Below are positions 1 through 7,411 of a stretch of DNA of 38,194 nucleotides, piece by piece. Location of the stretch: the IMG/VR virus record IMGVR_UViG_3300030943_000078, positions 1-38,194 of that record. The stretch is one strand, 5' to 3'. Each line of letters begins with the position of its first letter. Position 1 is the stretch's first letter. A program made the translations under genes and the position numbers. Origin of the DNA: a virus. The notes under the pieces were generated by a model. The model was given only the letters and a program-made list of their open reading frames with translations, made no database searches and was not told where the DNA came from.

Positions 1-362
1 GCATCTACCTTTTGTGCCCACGTTTGAACCGTTTCACCGAGCAGCATCTTTTTACCACCCTGTCCAAGTGTTACTTTTCCGGTAATCTGCATCGAAATGG
101 AATACACGAGAATCTGTGCAAGTGACGCAATGATGATCGGAAACGCGCCGCCGTTATCGTTGAAAATCATTTGCATTGATTGTGAAAAATCATTGATCCC
201 TTCTGCGCAAAAAACAACGTCACCCGCGGCCGGAATAAGGCCGTTTATTGGCAGCGCTTCAATGTCTGGTGCGTCAGTTCCATCGACGCGGGTATATTGC
301 GGCGCAACTGAATACGTCCCCACTGTCACACCTTGGCCGCGCACTATCGCTGCATAAATCAT
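1..362 (-). CDS. Baseplate spike protein, 5' part (runs off window start)
   Basis: The ATG at 362..360 overlaps the stop of the upstream gene (ATGA). The frame stays open to position 1, giving about 120 codons with no stop. The product begins MIYAAIVRGQGVTVGTY and includes a segment TGKVTLGQGGKKMLLGE, a layout like the Gp138/gp45-type spikes that tip contractile tails and pierce the host envelope. The last two bases before the edge combine with base 38194 (read on the minus strand) to continue the same frame into 38194..37999, for a total of 185 residues. The family assignment is by general resemblance and by position between the hub candidate and the fibre genes. The open frame itself is directly visible. 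Confidence 0.6.
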   Translation of the reverse strand, partial: MIYAAIVRGQGVTVGTYSVAPQYTRVDGTDAPDIEALPINGLIPAAGDVVFCAEGINDFSQSMQMIFNDNGGAFPIIIASLAQILVYSISMQITGKVTLGQGGKKMLLGETVQTWAQKVD

Positions 363-1489
363 AAAGCACCGCTAAAAATTTTTGATTCGAGTATTCCATC
401 AATGCGCGTTTGTGCAAGTAACCAGTTGTTTGTTGCGGTCACTTCGCAGCAAAGTTCTGAGTCTGACCGAGCCATCGCGTATCGTATAATATGTACGTCA
501 TATGAATCAGGAATTGCTTTACCTACACGCACGCCGGATTTTTTAAAACCCTGAAAAAGCGCCGACTGACTATCGTTATATATAGTAATCTTATCAAAAA
601 GAACAGCGTCAAAAATCGGCGTTTTAAATTTTACATTCGCGTAGTTTTCCACACCGACGCCCCATAGCAGCGCCCCGACATGTCCTAAAAATGAAAACTT
701 ATAATTCGATTCAGCGACAGTGGCCGCTTCAGGCGCCGCGTTTTGTGAGTAAAACGATATTATTTTATATGTATTTACAACTGTGATTTTATAAATGATT
801 TTATTCTGTAAACATATTTCGTCCAGAATTTTTGGTAGTGTAGACGGCGGAAACAGACGCCCGCTCACAGGCACGAGATAACTGCCGAAACTAGCATCGA
901 ACGTACACGTATAATCCGCTTTTGCCGCGAGTTCGGAAAGCTGCACACTGAGCGGCCTTGTCGTATCAAATTGATACGCGAGTTCAGATTTTATGAGCAT
1001 ATCATCAAATGACGCCGCACGAATAATTAACGTTGTATTTGTGCCGTATGTGTCCGGCTGTAATATAACTGAGAACGCGAGAAAACTTCGATGAATAATT
1101 GATGACCCCGCGCGCTCAATAACCACCGCCGTCATAACTTTGAATTCAGGGTTTGCAAACTTAACGAGCGCGTCTGACATTCGATCAACGGATTGCGCAG
1201 ATGACACATAGTCAATTGATACTTGTGCAACAAGCCCGGCGGGCGGTGAGGATACTGTCGCGTCCAGTGTCATTTTAAGCGCTGCGCCGAGCGGAACGCC
1301 GTTATGCTGAAGGCCGTAATTATACTTACATGAATATACGGACGGCTGATTGATTGCGACTACGCCGTCGGGCATATTTAAAAGTGCCTGAACCCAGATT
1401 TCCGCTACACTCCAGCGGTCGGAGCTGTCAGTCATATCGGCGATGACGACCGGCGTGCACGTTGGTTGTGGTGGGTAGAACAGAATCAT
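359..1489 (-). CDS. Putative baseplate hub protein
   Basis: A 376-residue protein just upstream of the spike gene, overlapping both neighbours by four bases, so it is translated in a tightly coupled tail operon. It starts MILFYPPQP and is rich in beta-strand-type sequence with no membrane segment or catalytic motif. Size, position (tape measure, two small tail proteins, this protein, spike) and beta character fit a baseplate hub of the gp27 / late-control-D kind, which forms the ring that carries the spike. I recognise no decisive motif, so the role is inferred from gene order. Confidence 0.5.
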   Translation of the reverse strand: MILFYPPQPTCTPVVIADMTDSSDRWSVAEIWVQALLNMPDGVVAINQPSVYSCKYNYGLQHNGVPLGAALKMTLDATVSSPPAGLVAQVSIDYVSSAQSVDRMSDALVKFANPEFKVMTAVVIERAGSSIIHRSFLAFSVILQPDTYGTNTTLIIRAASFDDMLIKSELAYQFDTTRPLSVQLSELAAKADYTCTFDASFGSYLVPVSGRLFPPSTLPKILDEICLQNKIIYKITVVNTYKIISFYSQNAAPEAATVAESNYKFSFLGHVGALLWGVGVENYANVKFKTPIFDAVLFDKITIYNDSQSALFQGFKKSGVRVGKAIPDSYDVHIIRYAMARSDSELCCEVTATNNWLLAQTRIDGILESKIFSGAL

Positions 1490-1800
1490 GCGTAATCGAT
1501 CCTGTAATACACCGTGTTACTATCGAAAATGTCGCCGGATAGAATCGCGCCGGTTGAAAACAGGCCACAAAAAACGTCACGCCCCGGCATCACATAAACG
1601 AGCGCTTTGTATTCCGGCGTTCCTGTTGTTCCGTCGTAGATTTTTATCAGGTGATTACCGTTATCATCTGTTCGGGCGTATTCCCAGACGGCTATTTGTC
1701 CGTCTTTACAGCGTACGGCATTTTGAACGCCGACGGCAGGCGTTTGAAATTGTAACAGTGTTGTCACTGCCGCTGTGCGTAAGTCTTTAAAATAGCTCAA
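1486..1800 (-). CDS. Small tail/baseplate protein, unknown
   Basis: A 104-residue protein starting MSYFKDLRTAAVTTLLQFQT. It overlaps the preceding gene by four bases and the hub candidate by four bases. The sequence is mixed alpha/beta with no transmembrane stretch. In compact myophages the gene between the tape-measure region and the hub usually encodes a small baseplate or tail-tip adaptor, which would suit its length, but I do not recognise the family. Open reading frame and operon position are the only support. Confidence 0.5.
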   Translation of the reverse strand: MSYFKDLRTAAVTTLLQFQTPAVGVQNAVRCKDGQIAVWEYARTDDNGNHLIKIYDGTTGTPEYKALVYVMPGRDVFCGLFSTGAILSGDIFDSNTVYYRIDYA

Positions 1801-2471
1801 AATAAACCGCCTATGTTAGAACCGCCATTCGGCGCAATTGTTTCAGACGCAACAGTGAGTATTTTTCCGAGTAGTGTTGAACTGCGCAATACGAACTGTT
1901 CGCGGAGTCTGATAGTAAGCGCGATACCCGCTTTTCCGGCTTCGTGTGGCGGTGAGATTTCCTCTATGTACCACGCACTCGACAGATACGGCGTTGTTTG
2001 TTGTAAGACGCCAAGCGGAATATACGAACCGAGCAACATAACAGGCTGCATATAATTTTTCATCTGATTAAGAACTGATAGACACGATGCGACATAGCCT
2101 GCCGAAAGCCCGGAAAGATTCGGCAATATCGCCCCAAAAGACGCCACGGAATTCGCCAATAACGCAACATCATTTAAAACGATCTGAATAGTGCGGAAAA
2201 TATTTTGATCTTTCGATGCGGGAATGTCCGAAAGTATGATATCAAGTTCCATTGTGGACGCTTCAATCACAGTGCGCGCTTTAAATTCTCCAGCTTGTGT
2301 AAGATTACCGGGTAGGCGAGCCGAAGCGTGGCCGCGTTCGCCGGGTATTTCGCACAAGCAAAACGTCGGCACAGGCGCGTCAGATGTTGGAAGACCTATT
2401 ATAACAGCGGAATTAAAAAGGTTTGCAACCGATCCGCTGATTAAGTTTGCGATGTTAATTGATACAGACAC
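1797..2471 (-). CDS. Putative baseplate/tail-tip structural protein
   Basis: A 224-residue protein starting MSVSINIANLISGSVANLF, directly downstream of the tape measure and overlapping it by one base. The body looks beta-rich: a conserved-looking GERGHASARL stretch near residue 45 and repeated strand-like segments near the C-terminus, ending GGSNIGGLF. Position directly after the tape measure suggests a tail-tip or baseplate protein that contacts the tape-measure C-terminus. No family is recognised with certainty and there is no enzymatic motif. Confidence 0.5.
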   Translation of the reverse strand: MSVSINIANLISGSVANLFNSAVIIGLPTSDAPVPTFCLCEIPGERGHASARLPGNLTQAGEFKARTVIEASTMELDIILSDIPASKDQNIFRTIQIVLNDVALLANSVASFGAILPNLSGLSAGYVASCLSVLNQMKNYMQPVMLLGSYIPLGVLQQTTPYLSSAWYIEEISPPHEAGKAGIALTIRLREQFVLRSSTLLGKILTVASETIAPNGGSNIGGLF

Positions 2472-3628
2472 TATTTGAATAACCTCATTGCTTCATTAAA
2501 CCCGGCTATAGTAGGATGTTGAAATTGTCGGGGAGTTTTTGAATTCATGGTTGCGTCCGTTACCATTGAAATGGCAGTGACCATTTTTCCCGCGCCTTTC
2601 ACCATGGCGTTCTGCATGTCATTGAGTGCATCATTCATCGCCATCATACTATTCACCATCTTACCTGACGCGTCTACGAATGAGGCAGACGCCGCTGTGT
2701 CCGCAAGGCGTGTCGTTTGTTTTTCTTGTGCATTTTCATAATACGCGGCGCGGCCCTGTCTTGCCGTTTGATCGCCGGTAACGTCTTGTATTTCCCCGCT
2801 AAAATTTTTAAGCATTGACGCTTGAATTTTTTGCTTTATCGACGGCGGCAGTCCTTCCATGCCGCTCATTATCTGCGACGCCATCCAGCCCTTGTCTGTG
2901 CCTGTAGATTCCCAATCGCCCGCCGCAACGCGTGCAAGCGCGCGGGTGTCTTTCTTTCCGATAAGACCGTTTATAGCGTCCGCGAGCGGCTTTTGAATTT
3001 TTCCCATGGAGCCTGATACGGCAGACACAAACATAGCGTGCTCGCTGTTTGAAAGTGAGCCTTGATTTTCTGAAGCTCTGCCCCGGATTTTATCACCGCC
3101 GTAGTAGTTTGTAGCAGTGTTGCGCTTCGATAACTCGTACGCGCCCGCAGTCGAGGATTTTGCGGATTCCATCGCTCCGCCTGCTGCCATTGCCGCGGCA
3201 CCGAGAAAAGGCAGTGTTGACGCAATAGTCTGAATAAATGATGACGGGCTCAGAGTTGCGGCAGCATGCGCAAATTTATCGGTATGATTGCCAAACTTTT
3301 TAACAGCCTTTCCCATCGTTTCAGAATTTTGCGCGTCATCTTTCTTTTGATCTTTCTTTTGATCTTTCTTTTGATCTTTCTTTTGATCTTTCTTTTGATC
3401 TTTCTTGTCTGGAACGCCCACTTTTTTATTTATAGCGGCCTGCGTTTTTGCGCTCTCGATAACGGCAGACGTTTTTGCTTTCTGCGTCGCTTGTTTTGCC
3501 GCAAGATCAACAACGGTTTTTGACTTTGAAAGATTACGGCCTTTCTTCTGGATTTTATCCATCTGCGAAAGAACGACATTTTGTCCTTTCACACCGAGCG
3601 TCACGAGATAATTGTCAAGTTGCGGCAT
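2471..3628 (-). CDS. Tail tape measure protein (short) with KKDQ repeats
   Basis: A 385-residue protein immediately after the tail-assembly chaperone. It has a basic, alanine-rich, helix-forming N-terminus, then five to six tandem KKDQ units (about residues 75 to 98), then a hydrophobic segment (PFLGAAAMAAGGAM, about residues 142 to 155) and long helical stretches with many Met and Ala. Such proteins span the tail lumen and set tail length. At 385 residues it would imply a short tail, well below the 600 to over 1000 residues usual for tape measures. The ATG at 3628 lies inside the frameshifted end of the chaperone gene, a normal arrangement. Function comes from position and composition. Confidence 0.65.
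   Translation of the reverse strand: MPQLDNYLVTLGVKGQNVVLSQMDKIQKKGRNLSKSKTVVDLAAKQATQKAKTSAVIESAKTQAAINKKVGVPDKKDQKKDQKKDQKKDQKKDQKKDDAQNSETMGKAVKKFGNHTDKFAHAAATLSPSSFIQTIASTLPFLGAAAMAAGGAMESAKSSTAGAYELSKRNTATNYYGGDKIRGRASENQGSLSNSEHAMFVSAVSGSMGKIQKPLADAINGLIGKKDTRALARVAAGDWESTGTDKGWMASQIMSGMEGLPPSIKQKIQASMLKNFSGEIQDVTGDQTARQGRAAYYENAQEKQTTRLADTAASASFVDASGKMVNSMMAMNDALNDMQNAMVKGAGKMVTAISMVTDATMNSKTPRQFQHPTIAGFNEAMRLFK
3337..3406 (-). repeat. 12-bp tandem repeat encoding KKDQ
   Basis: The unit GATCTTTCTTTT (plus strand) is repeated about five times without change, with partial units at both ends. It lies in frame within the tape measure gene and encodes Lys-Lys-Asp-Gln on the minus strand. 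Uniformity at third codon positions points to recent expansion by slippage. Unit number, and so the length of this charged segment, probably varies between relatives. Confidence 0.95.
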
Positions 3629-4186
3629 ATCCCCTCACCTGTAAAAATCTGTTTTGCAAACGTTCCGCGTCTTCTATGTCAATACTCTTCGCCTCAGTAA
3701 ACGAGATTACGCGCGAGACGATGAGCAAATCAAAATCAATCAAAGATACGGCGTGAAAAAAAAACTTTCTGCCACCGCCGACAGTAGCCCGATTACTTCA
3801 ACCGGCACGCCGGAAAAATCTCGCGCACATGGTACAGCACCGACACAGACACAGTGCTGTGCGTTTAACGCTTCAAACGCATCCATGACAGAGCGCTCGC
3901 GCATACGTGCAATTTGCAGACTATTTGTCGGCTTTTTGATGGTGTAGACGACGCCGTCGTATCGCGCCTTGACGCTGTCTGCGTTGTATTCCACGACGTC
4001 AGCGAGCGAGCACACAGAAAGCTTTTTCTTTTTCACTTCGAGTTCAGGCGCGTCGCTTTTCATAATGTCGATCCACGCCTTTTCCTCTTCGGTCGGTTCG
4101 TTAGTCGACCCGTCGCCGGTTGTCTTGCTTTCAAAATCGACAATTTTAATGCGCGCTCGTGTTATTCGTGGAAACTCATATTTCAT
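3615..4186 (-). CDS. Tail assembly chaperone, -1 frameshifted long product (gpGT-like)
   Basis: Reading 4186 down to the T9 tract and then slipping back one base gives an open frame that continues with ...FFFHAVSLIDFDLLIVSR and ends at a TGA at 3617..3615, inside the first codons of the tape measure gene. The extension adds about 46 residues after the slip. It fills the otherwise empty interval between the zero-frame stop at 3740 and the tape measure start at 3628. Lambda G/GT and many long-tailed phages use the same plan, with a minor long form bridging the tape measure and the tube. I verified the frame by hand-reading the reverse complement; the frameshift itself is a prediction. Confidence 0.7.
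3740..4186 (-). CDS. Tail assembly chaperone, short (zero-frame) product
   Basis: A 148-residue protein between the tube-like protein and the tape measure, the standard place for the gpG-type tail assembly chaperone that coats the tape measure while the tube polymerises. It starts MKYEFPRITRARIKIVDFES and is mixed alpha/beta and acidic in the middle. The zero frame ends just after a run of nine T (minus strand, 3764..3756), six codons after the slip site begins. That run is a ready-made -1 slippery site, and the -1 frame then stays open to the start of the tape measure. The role follows from gene order plus the frameshift arrangement. Confidence 0.7.
   Translation of the reverse strand: MKYEFPRITRARIKIVDFESKTTGDGSTNEPTEEEKAWIDIMKSDAPELEVKKKKLSVCSLADVVEYNADSVKARYDGVVYTIKKPTNSLQIARMRERSVMDAFEALNAQHCVCVGAVPCARDFSGVPVEVIGLLSAVAESFFFTPYL
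3756..3764 (-). promoter_or_regulatory. T9 slippery tract for -1 frameshift
   Basis: On the minus strand the zero-frame codons read AGT TTT TTT TTC ACG, giving the ideal T TTT TTT heptamer. A slip by one base leads into the frame open to 3615. A homopolymer this long could also cause slippage by RNA polymerase, which would produce the same long protein. Confidence 0.75.
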
Positions 4187-4188
4187 CT

Positions 4189-4749
4189 TTAAATTTCCTT
4201 ATCTGTTGCAGGATCAATCTCGGCAACGTCGCCGAACGAAATCTTTGCCGTGACATACCCGCGATCGCGTCCGATACCCTGAAGCGGTAAGTCGATGAAC
4301 ACACAGCGCTTGTGGCGTTGTATCCGTGTTCCGGTGGATGACTGCGTGTTATAGTTGTAAAGAAAGTCAAAGTCAAACACCGTTTGCACTTTTGACTGTC
4401 CCCAATTTTTGAGCTTGTCGAGATTTTCACCGAGCAAAAACTTTATTTCGCGAGTACCGGCGCGGGGAAGTGACTGCATCAGCACGTCACGTGAACCGTC
4501 GGCACTCATAAAGCGTTTTGCGCGCTCGGTGTCCATAGTTATGTCGCCGAGTAAATCCTCTTCGTTATAGAACGTTTCACCGCCGAATGAAATTGACTCG
4601 CCGGAAAGGTTCGCGACAAATGTCGCGACACACTGACCGATTGAAACTGACAGCGACTCTTGCGCGTTCGCGGCGCGCGCCATTGGCACGCAAAACAGAT
4701 CACGAAGAAAGACCAAAACAGGTAAAAGAAAACAGAATATTCGTTTCAT
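4189..4749 (-). CDS. Putative tail tube protein with signal-peptide-like N-terminus
   Basis: A 186-residue protein directly after the sheath candidate and before the tail chaperone, the usual place of the tube protein that lines the contractile tail. The body from about residue 30 is beta-rich (ISFGGETFYNEEDLLGDITM and a C-terminal strand region near AKISFGDVAEID), compatible with a DUF3277-like tube fold. Unexpectedly, the first 28 residues read like a signal peptide: a basic start (MKR), a hydrophobic core IFCFLLPVLVFL and an ARAANA end. The ATG at 4749 has an AAGAAGG Shine-Dalgarno seven bases upstream. The internal ATG at 4683 (MARAANA) has none, so I keep the longer form. Function is by position. 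Confidence 0.55.
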   Translation of the reverse strand: MKRIFCFLLPVLVFLRDLFCVPMARAANAQESLSVSIGQCVATFVANLSGESISFGGETFYNEEDLLGDITMDTERAKRFMSADGSRDVLMQSLPRAGTREIKFLLGENLDKLKNWGQSKVQTVFDFDFLYNYNTQSSTGTRIQRHKRCVFIDLPLQGIGRDRGYVTAKISFGDVAEIDPATDKEI

Positions 4750-4760
4750 GGTGTACCTTC

Positions 4761-5942
4761 TTAATTAAAATTGAAAGCAATTGAATAGTAGTGGATCGCG
4801 CCATAGGGCTTAATCGTTGCGACGATCGCGCCGAGTGGGATGATCCCCTTTGACTGCCACGCCGGATCGAGCGCCGCAATACCGGACGCAGAAAGCGTGA
4901 CGAGTGAAAACGCCGGTGTCCCGTCTTCGTTTGACAGAATCGCGTTCGCTTTCCACAGTGTTTCAAGAGCTGCGCGAGTGAGCGCCGCCACTTCCATCAC
5001 GCCGGTATAATCACCATTGACGCCGGTACGCCCCGCTGCAATAAGTGCGTTACGCGGTGCAACAACGCAATAATCATTGATGTAGTCAATGGCTATTTGC
5101 GTTTCAATCTGTAGTGACGTCGGCGGATTGACATCGTCGTTCAAAAATGTGTCATAGACGAAGTTCGCGCCGCCCTGATCTTTCGCGCCGTTGTATTGTG
5201 CAAGAGAATTCAGCGCAATGTACGCCCGTGTCGCTGCACTATACGTGTCGCCATTCACGCCGGTGAAATCGTGCGCGTCAGAAAGCGAACCGATCGATCG
5301 TGCGATACTGCCGCCGTAGAGCGCGTGCACAAGCGCGGCGAGTAGCGGATTGTGATACACGAACACGCCCGCCGAGACTTCTGTATTTGCGTTCGTGACG
5401 AGTGTCATCGTGCGCTTTTGTGACATGAGTGCGCCGGGGTTTCCCGATCCGCCTGCAAGAAGCAACTGGTCGGGAAGCGTGCCACCGTCGATCATTGACC
5501 ACGACATAATAAAGATTTTTGCGGTTGAATCAGTGCACCACAAAGACGCCGTTGTACAGTCGGCAAGATACGTCGCTGAATCGGTGAGACCGTTCGACCG
5601 TGAGCCGACATTAAGGATTGACCAGCTGCGCGGATCGTAGTTTGCTTTTGTAAGCATCGCACTCGTGAGTGCCGCATTGCCGGTGCTTAAAATATACACC
5701 ATGTCCGGCACGATTGAACCGCCGAAAACGGTGTTCAAAAACTGCGCTGTTGCAAGCGCGGTCGGGTTTGCCGCCGTAAACGCCGCCACCATGTCGGACG
5801 TGACTGCAATCAGTCCCGACTGAACGTTTGCGGTGTATCCGGTTATCGTTTCGCGTGTTGCAAAGACGATCCGGCGGGGAAGACCCGAAAGCAGTCCTGT
5901 CGTGGTGCTGCTTGATATGGTAATAAATTTCGCTGCTGACAT
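4761..5942 (-). CDS. Putative contractile tail sheath protein (DUF3383-like)
   Basis: A 393-residue protein starting MSAAKFITISSSTTTGLLSG, between the tail-terminator and tube candidates. The N-terminal half has the pattern of DUF3383-type sheaths: a strand/helix block in which particles 'fall into' VPDMVYIL-like strands after an aromatic-rich helix (AAFTAANPTALATAQFLNTV). The C-terminus ends in strand sequence GAIHYYSIAFNFN, as in sheath proteins whose terminal strands interlock with neighbours. Length fits the small sheaths of this group. The assignment makes the phage a myovirus. It rests on family resemblance and gene order, without a motif that would be conclusive. Confidence 0.6.
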   Translation of the reverse strand: MSAAKFITISSSTTTGLLSGLPRRIVFATRETITGYTANVQSGLIAVTSDMVAAFTAANPTALATAQFLNTVFGGSIVPDMVYILSTGNAALTSAMLTKANYDPRSWSILNVGSRSNGLTDSATYLADCTTASLWCTDSTAKIFIMSWSMIDGGTLPDQLLLAGGSGNPGALMSQKRTMTLVTNANTEVSAGVFVYHNPLLAALVHALYGGSIARSIGSLSDAHDFTGVNGDTYSAATRAYIALNSLAQYNGAKDQGGANFVYDTFLNDDVNPPTSLQIETQIAIDYINDYCVVAPRNALIAAGRTGVNGDYTGVMEVAALTRAALETLWKANAILSNEDGTPAFSLVTLSASGIAALDPAWQSKGIIPLGAIVATIKPYGAIHYYSIAFNFN

Positions 5943-5943
5943 T

Positions 5944-6453
5944 TTACGCCTCGTATTCCAAAGATTTTTCTATTGTTTCGACGACTTCGGCCGTCGTGAT
6001 TTCTTTGCCGCCGGTGATAGTTGAAACGAACGTTGTCACGGTCTGACACTCGAACACTAAACCGCGCTGTAATACTTCAAGGCCGCCCTTGACAGAAAAC
6101 TCCGGCGTCTCGTCGTGCCGTAAAACATTCGCGATATCCGTCCAGATAAAACTTTCGGGTGAGGTGATAAGTTCGCGCGCGATTTCATACGGTTCAAAGA
6201 GCGCGGCGTCGTTCGCTTCGTCGCTTGTTTTCGCTGTGAAAAAGTTCAGTATGTATTCAAAATCCATTAACACGCCGCTCACGGACGAGGCGAACGGCTG
6301 ACGATTTTTTACGCGGTATATCGATTGAAAATAGGGATATGACGCGTTTTTCGGTACGGCCCCGTATTTATACACGCGCGCCGTTACACTCTGCGCCTTC
6401 AGCGCTTTATTGAGTGCTTCGTTCATCGCGTAATATTTTTCGTTAATAGTCAT
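5944..6453 (-). CDS. Putative tail terminator / neck protein
   Basis: A 169-residue protein starting MTINEKYYAMNEALNKALKA, one gene upstream of the sheath candidate. It overlaps the preceding gene by four bases and ends one base before the sheath start. The pattern of an N-terminal helix, a YPYFQSIYRV strand, a FEYILNFFTAK strand and a GLEVLQRGLVFECQ region resembles the neck/terminator proteins (gp12-like, LIC12-type) that cap the tail and join it to the head in myophages with DUF3383-type sheaths. Gene order supports this; identity is inferred. Confidence 0.5.
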   Translation of the reverse strand: MTINEKYYAMNEALNKALKAQSVTARVYKYGAVPKNASYPYFQSIYRVKNRQPFASSVSGVLMDFEYILNFFTAKTSDEANDAALFEPYEIARELITSPESFIWTDIANVLRHDETPEFSVKGGLEVLQRGLVFECQTVTTFVSTITGGKEITTAEVVETIEKSLEYEA

Positions 6454-6830
6454 TCTACCGCCGCAACCCTTATTTCATCACACACTGCGACAACCGTACC
6501 GATGGGCATTCCGGACTCATTGTCATACGCACTGACAAACGTCCATGTAAGAATCCGCCACGACCGCCCGTCTGCAACGATTTTTTCCGGACGCTCTTCG
6601 AGTGCTTCAGCTAAAAGAATCGACACCCCGTTTTGTACTTCGATCCCGCCTTCCCGGAGCCGTTGAATATCGACCGGTTGTAATGCGTGAATCGACGCTT
6701 TGAGCGTCATTGTCGTCGGGGTGACCGTACAAGAGCCGTCATCATTATCGACTAACGCGTCGTAGGTTACCACGCAATCAGTATCGGCAACCCGCGCCGC
6801 GACCATGCTTGTGAGACCGCGCAGGTTCAT
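6450..6830 (-). CDS. Putative head closure / head-tail joining protein
   Basis: A 126-residue protein starting MNLRGLTSMVAARVADTDC. The features ASIHALQPVDIQRLREGGIE, a central strand block and RPEKIVADGRSWRILTWTF (a 'what I measure, then correct' pattern of strands around DGRSWRI) are typical of small beta-barrel head-closure or joining proteins that sit under the portal-adaptor ring. It starts three bases after the preceding stop and overlaps the terminator candidate by four bases. Assignment by resemblance and position. Confidence 0.5.
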   Translation of the reverse strand: MNLRGLTSMVAARVADTDCVVTYDALVDNDDGSCTVTPTTMTLKASIHALQPVDIQRLREGGIEVQNGVSILLAEALEERPEKIVADGRSWRILTWTFVSAYDNESGMPIGTVVAVCDEIRVAAVE

Positions 6831-6833
6831 AAT

Positions 6834-7097
6834 TTACACCGTTTCAAAGCGATACCGCCCTTTTGCTTTCCGAACTACGACACCCGGCTTCACACCGGTT
6901 TTACTGCTCACTGACCACGTTTCAGGGCTAATTTCCGTGAAGGAATAATCCGCCGGGTTTCCATACCAGTACTCGGCGATAAGTTTTTTCATCATGTCGA
7001 GCGACGGCGACGTGCCGAGCAATTGTCCGTTTTTAACGGTCGCCACCATTTCGCGCGCCATATTTTTTACCATGATAACGATTTGAGTGTCTGTCAT
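6834..7097 (-). CDS. Small neck-region protein, unknown
   Basis: An 87-residue protein starting MTDTQIVIMVKNMAREMVAT. Its start overlaps the stop of the connector gene (ATGA). The sequence has an N-terminal amphipathic helix, a WYGNPADYSFTEIS region and a basic C-terminus (GVVVRKAKGRYRFETV). No family is recognised. Position between the connector and head-closure candidates suggests a minor neck component. Confidence 0.45.
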   Translation of the reverse strand: MTDTQIVIMVKNMAREMVATVKNGQLLGTSPSLDMMKKLIAEYWYGNPADYSFTEISPETWSVSSKTGVKPGVVVRKAKGRYRFETV

Positions 7098-7411
7098 AAT
7101 TCAAGCCCCACGAGTAGCGCCTGTCTTCGTTCTGTTAATCGTCTGCGCCATCGCTCGGAATCATTTCCCGCAAAGCTCGTCGATACGCCATTTTGACTGA
7201 CTGACGAGATTTCCGGGAACTTATTATCAAGCGAAAGAAGATAGCAGGCTGTGTCAAGTACTTGCGAGTTGTATGCGTTATCACCATACAGACCGCTGTC
7301 AACGTCACGCTTTGCCATCGCAACGTATATTGATATGTCAGCGTCAGACACGGCCGGATTGTCCAGCCGTGTCTTTAATTCTGCCGAAAATTGTGCGTCT
7401 GTGTAGATCAC
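7094..7411 (-). CDS. Putative head-tail connector / adaptor protein
   Basis: A 105-residue helical protein starting MIYTDAQFSAELKTRLDN with a GTG start right after the capsid gene stop. Conserved-looking elements are the acidic helix ISDADISIYVAMAKRDVDSG and a C-terminal basic helix SERWRRRLTERRQ. Small helical proteins encoded directly after the major capsid gene commonly form the adaptor ring docking on the portal (gp6/gp15-like). No strong Shine-Dalgarno precedes the GTG, so translation may be coupled to the capsid gene. The role is inferred. Confidence 0.5.
   Translation of the reverse strand: MIYTDAQFSAELKTRLDNPAVSDADISIYVAMAKRDVDSGLYGDNAYNSQVLDTACYLLSLDNKFPEISSVSQNGVSTSFAGNDSERWRRRLTERRQALLVGLEL

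Noticed and set aside
3337-3406. Short repeats as a possible CRISPR array
   Set aside because: Units are contiguous with no spacers and encode a protein repeat.
3266-3523. Plus-strand frame with repeated FLLI units that looks like membrane segments
   Set aside because: It is the complement of the KKDQ tandem repeat in the tape measure gene.
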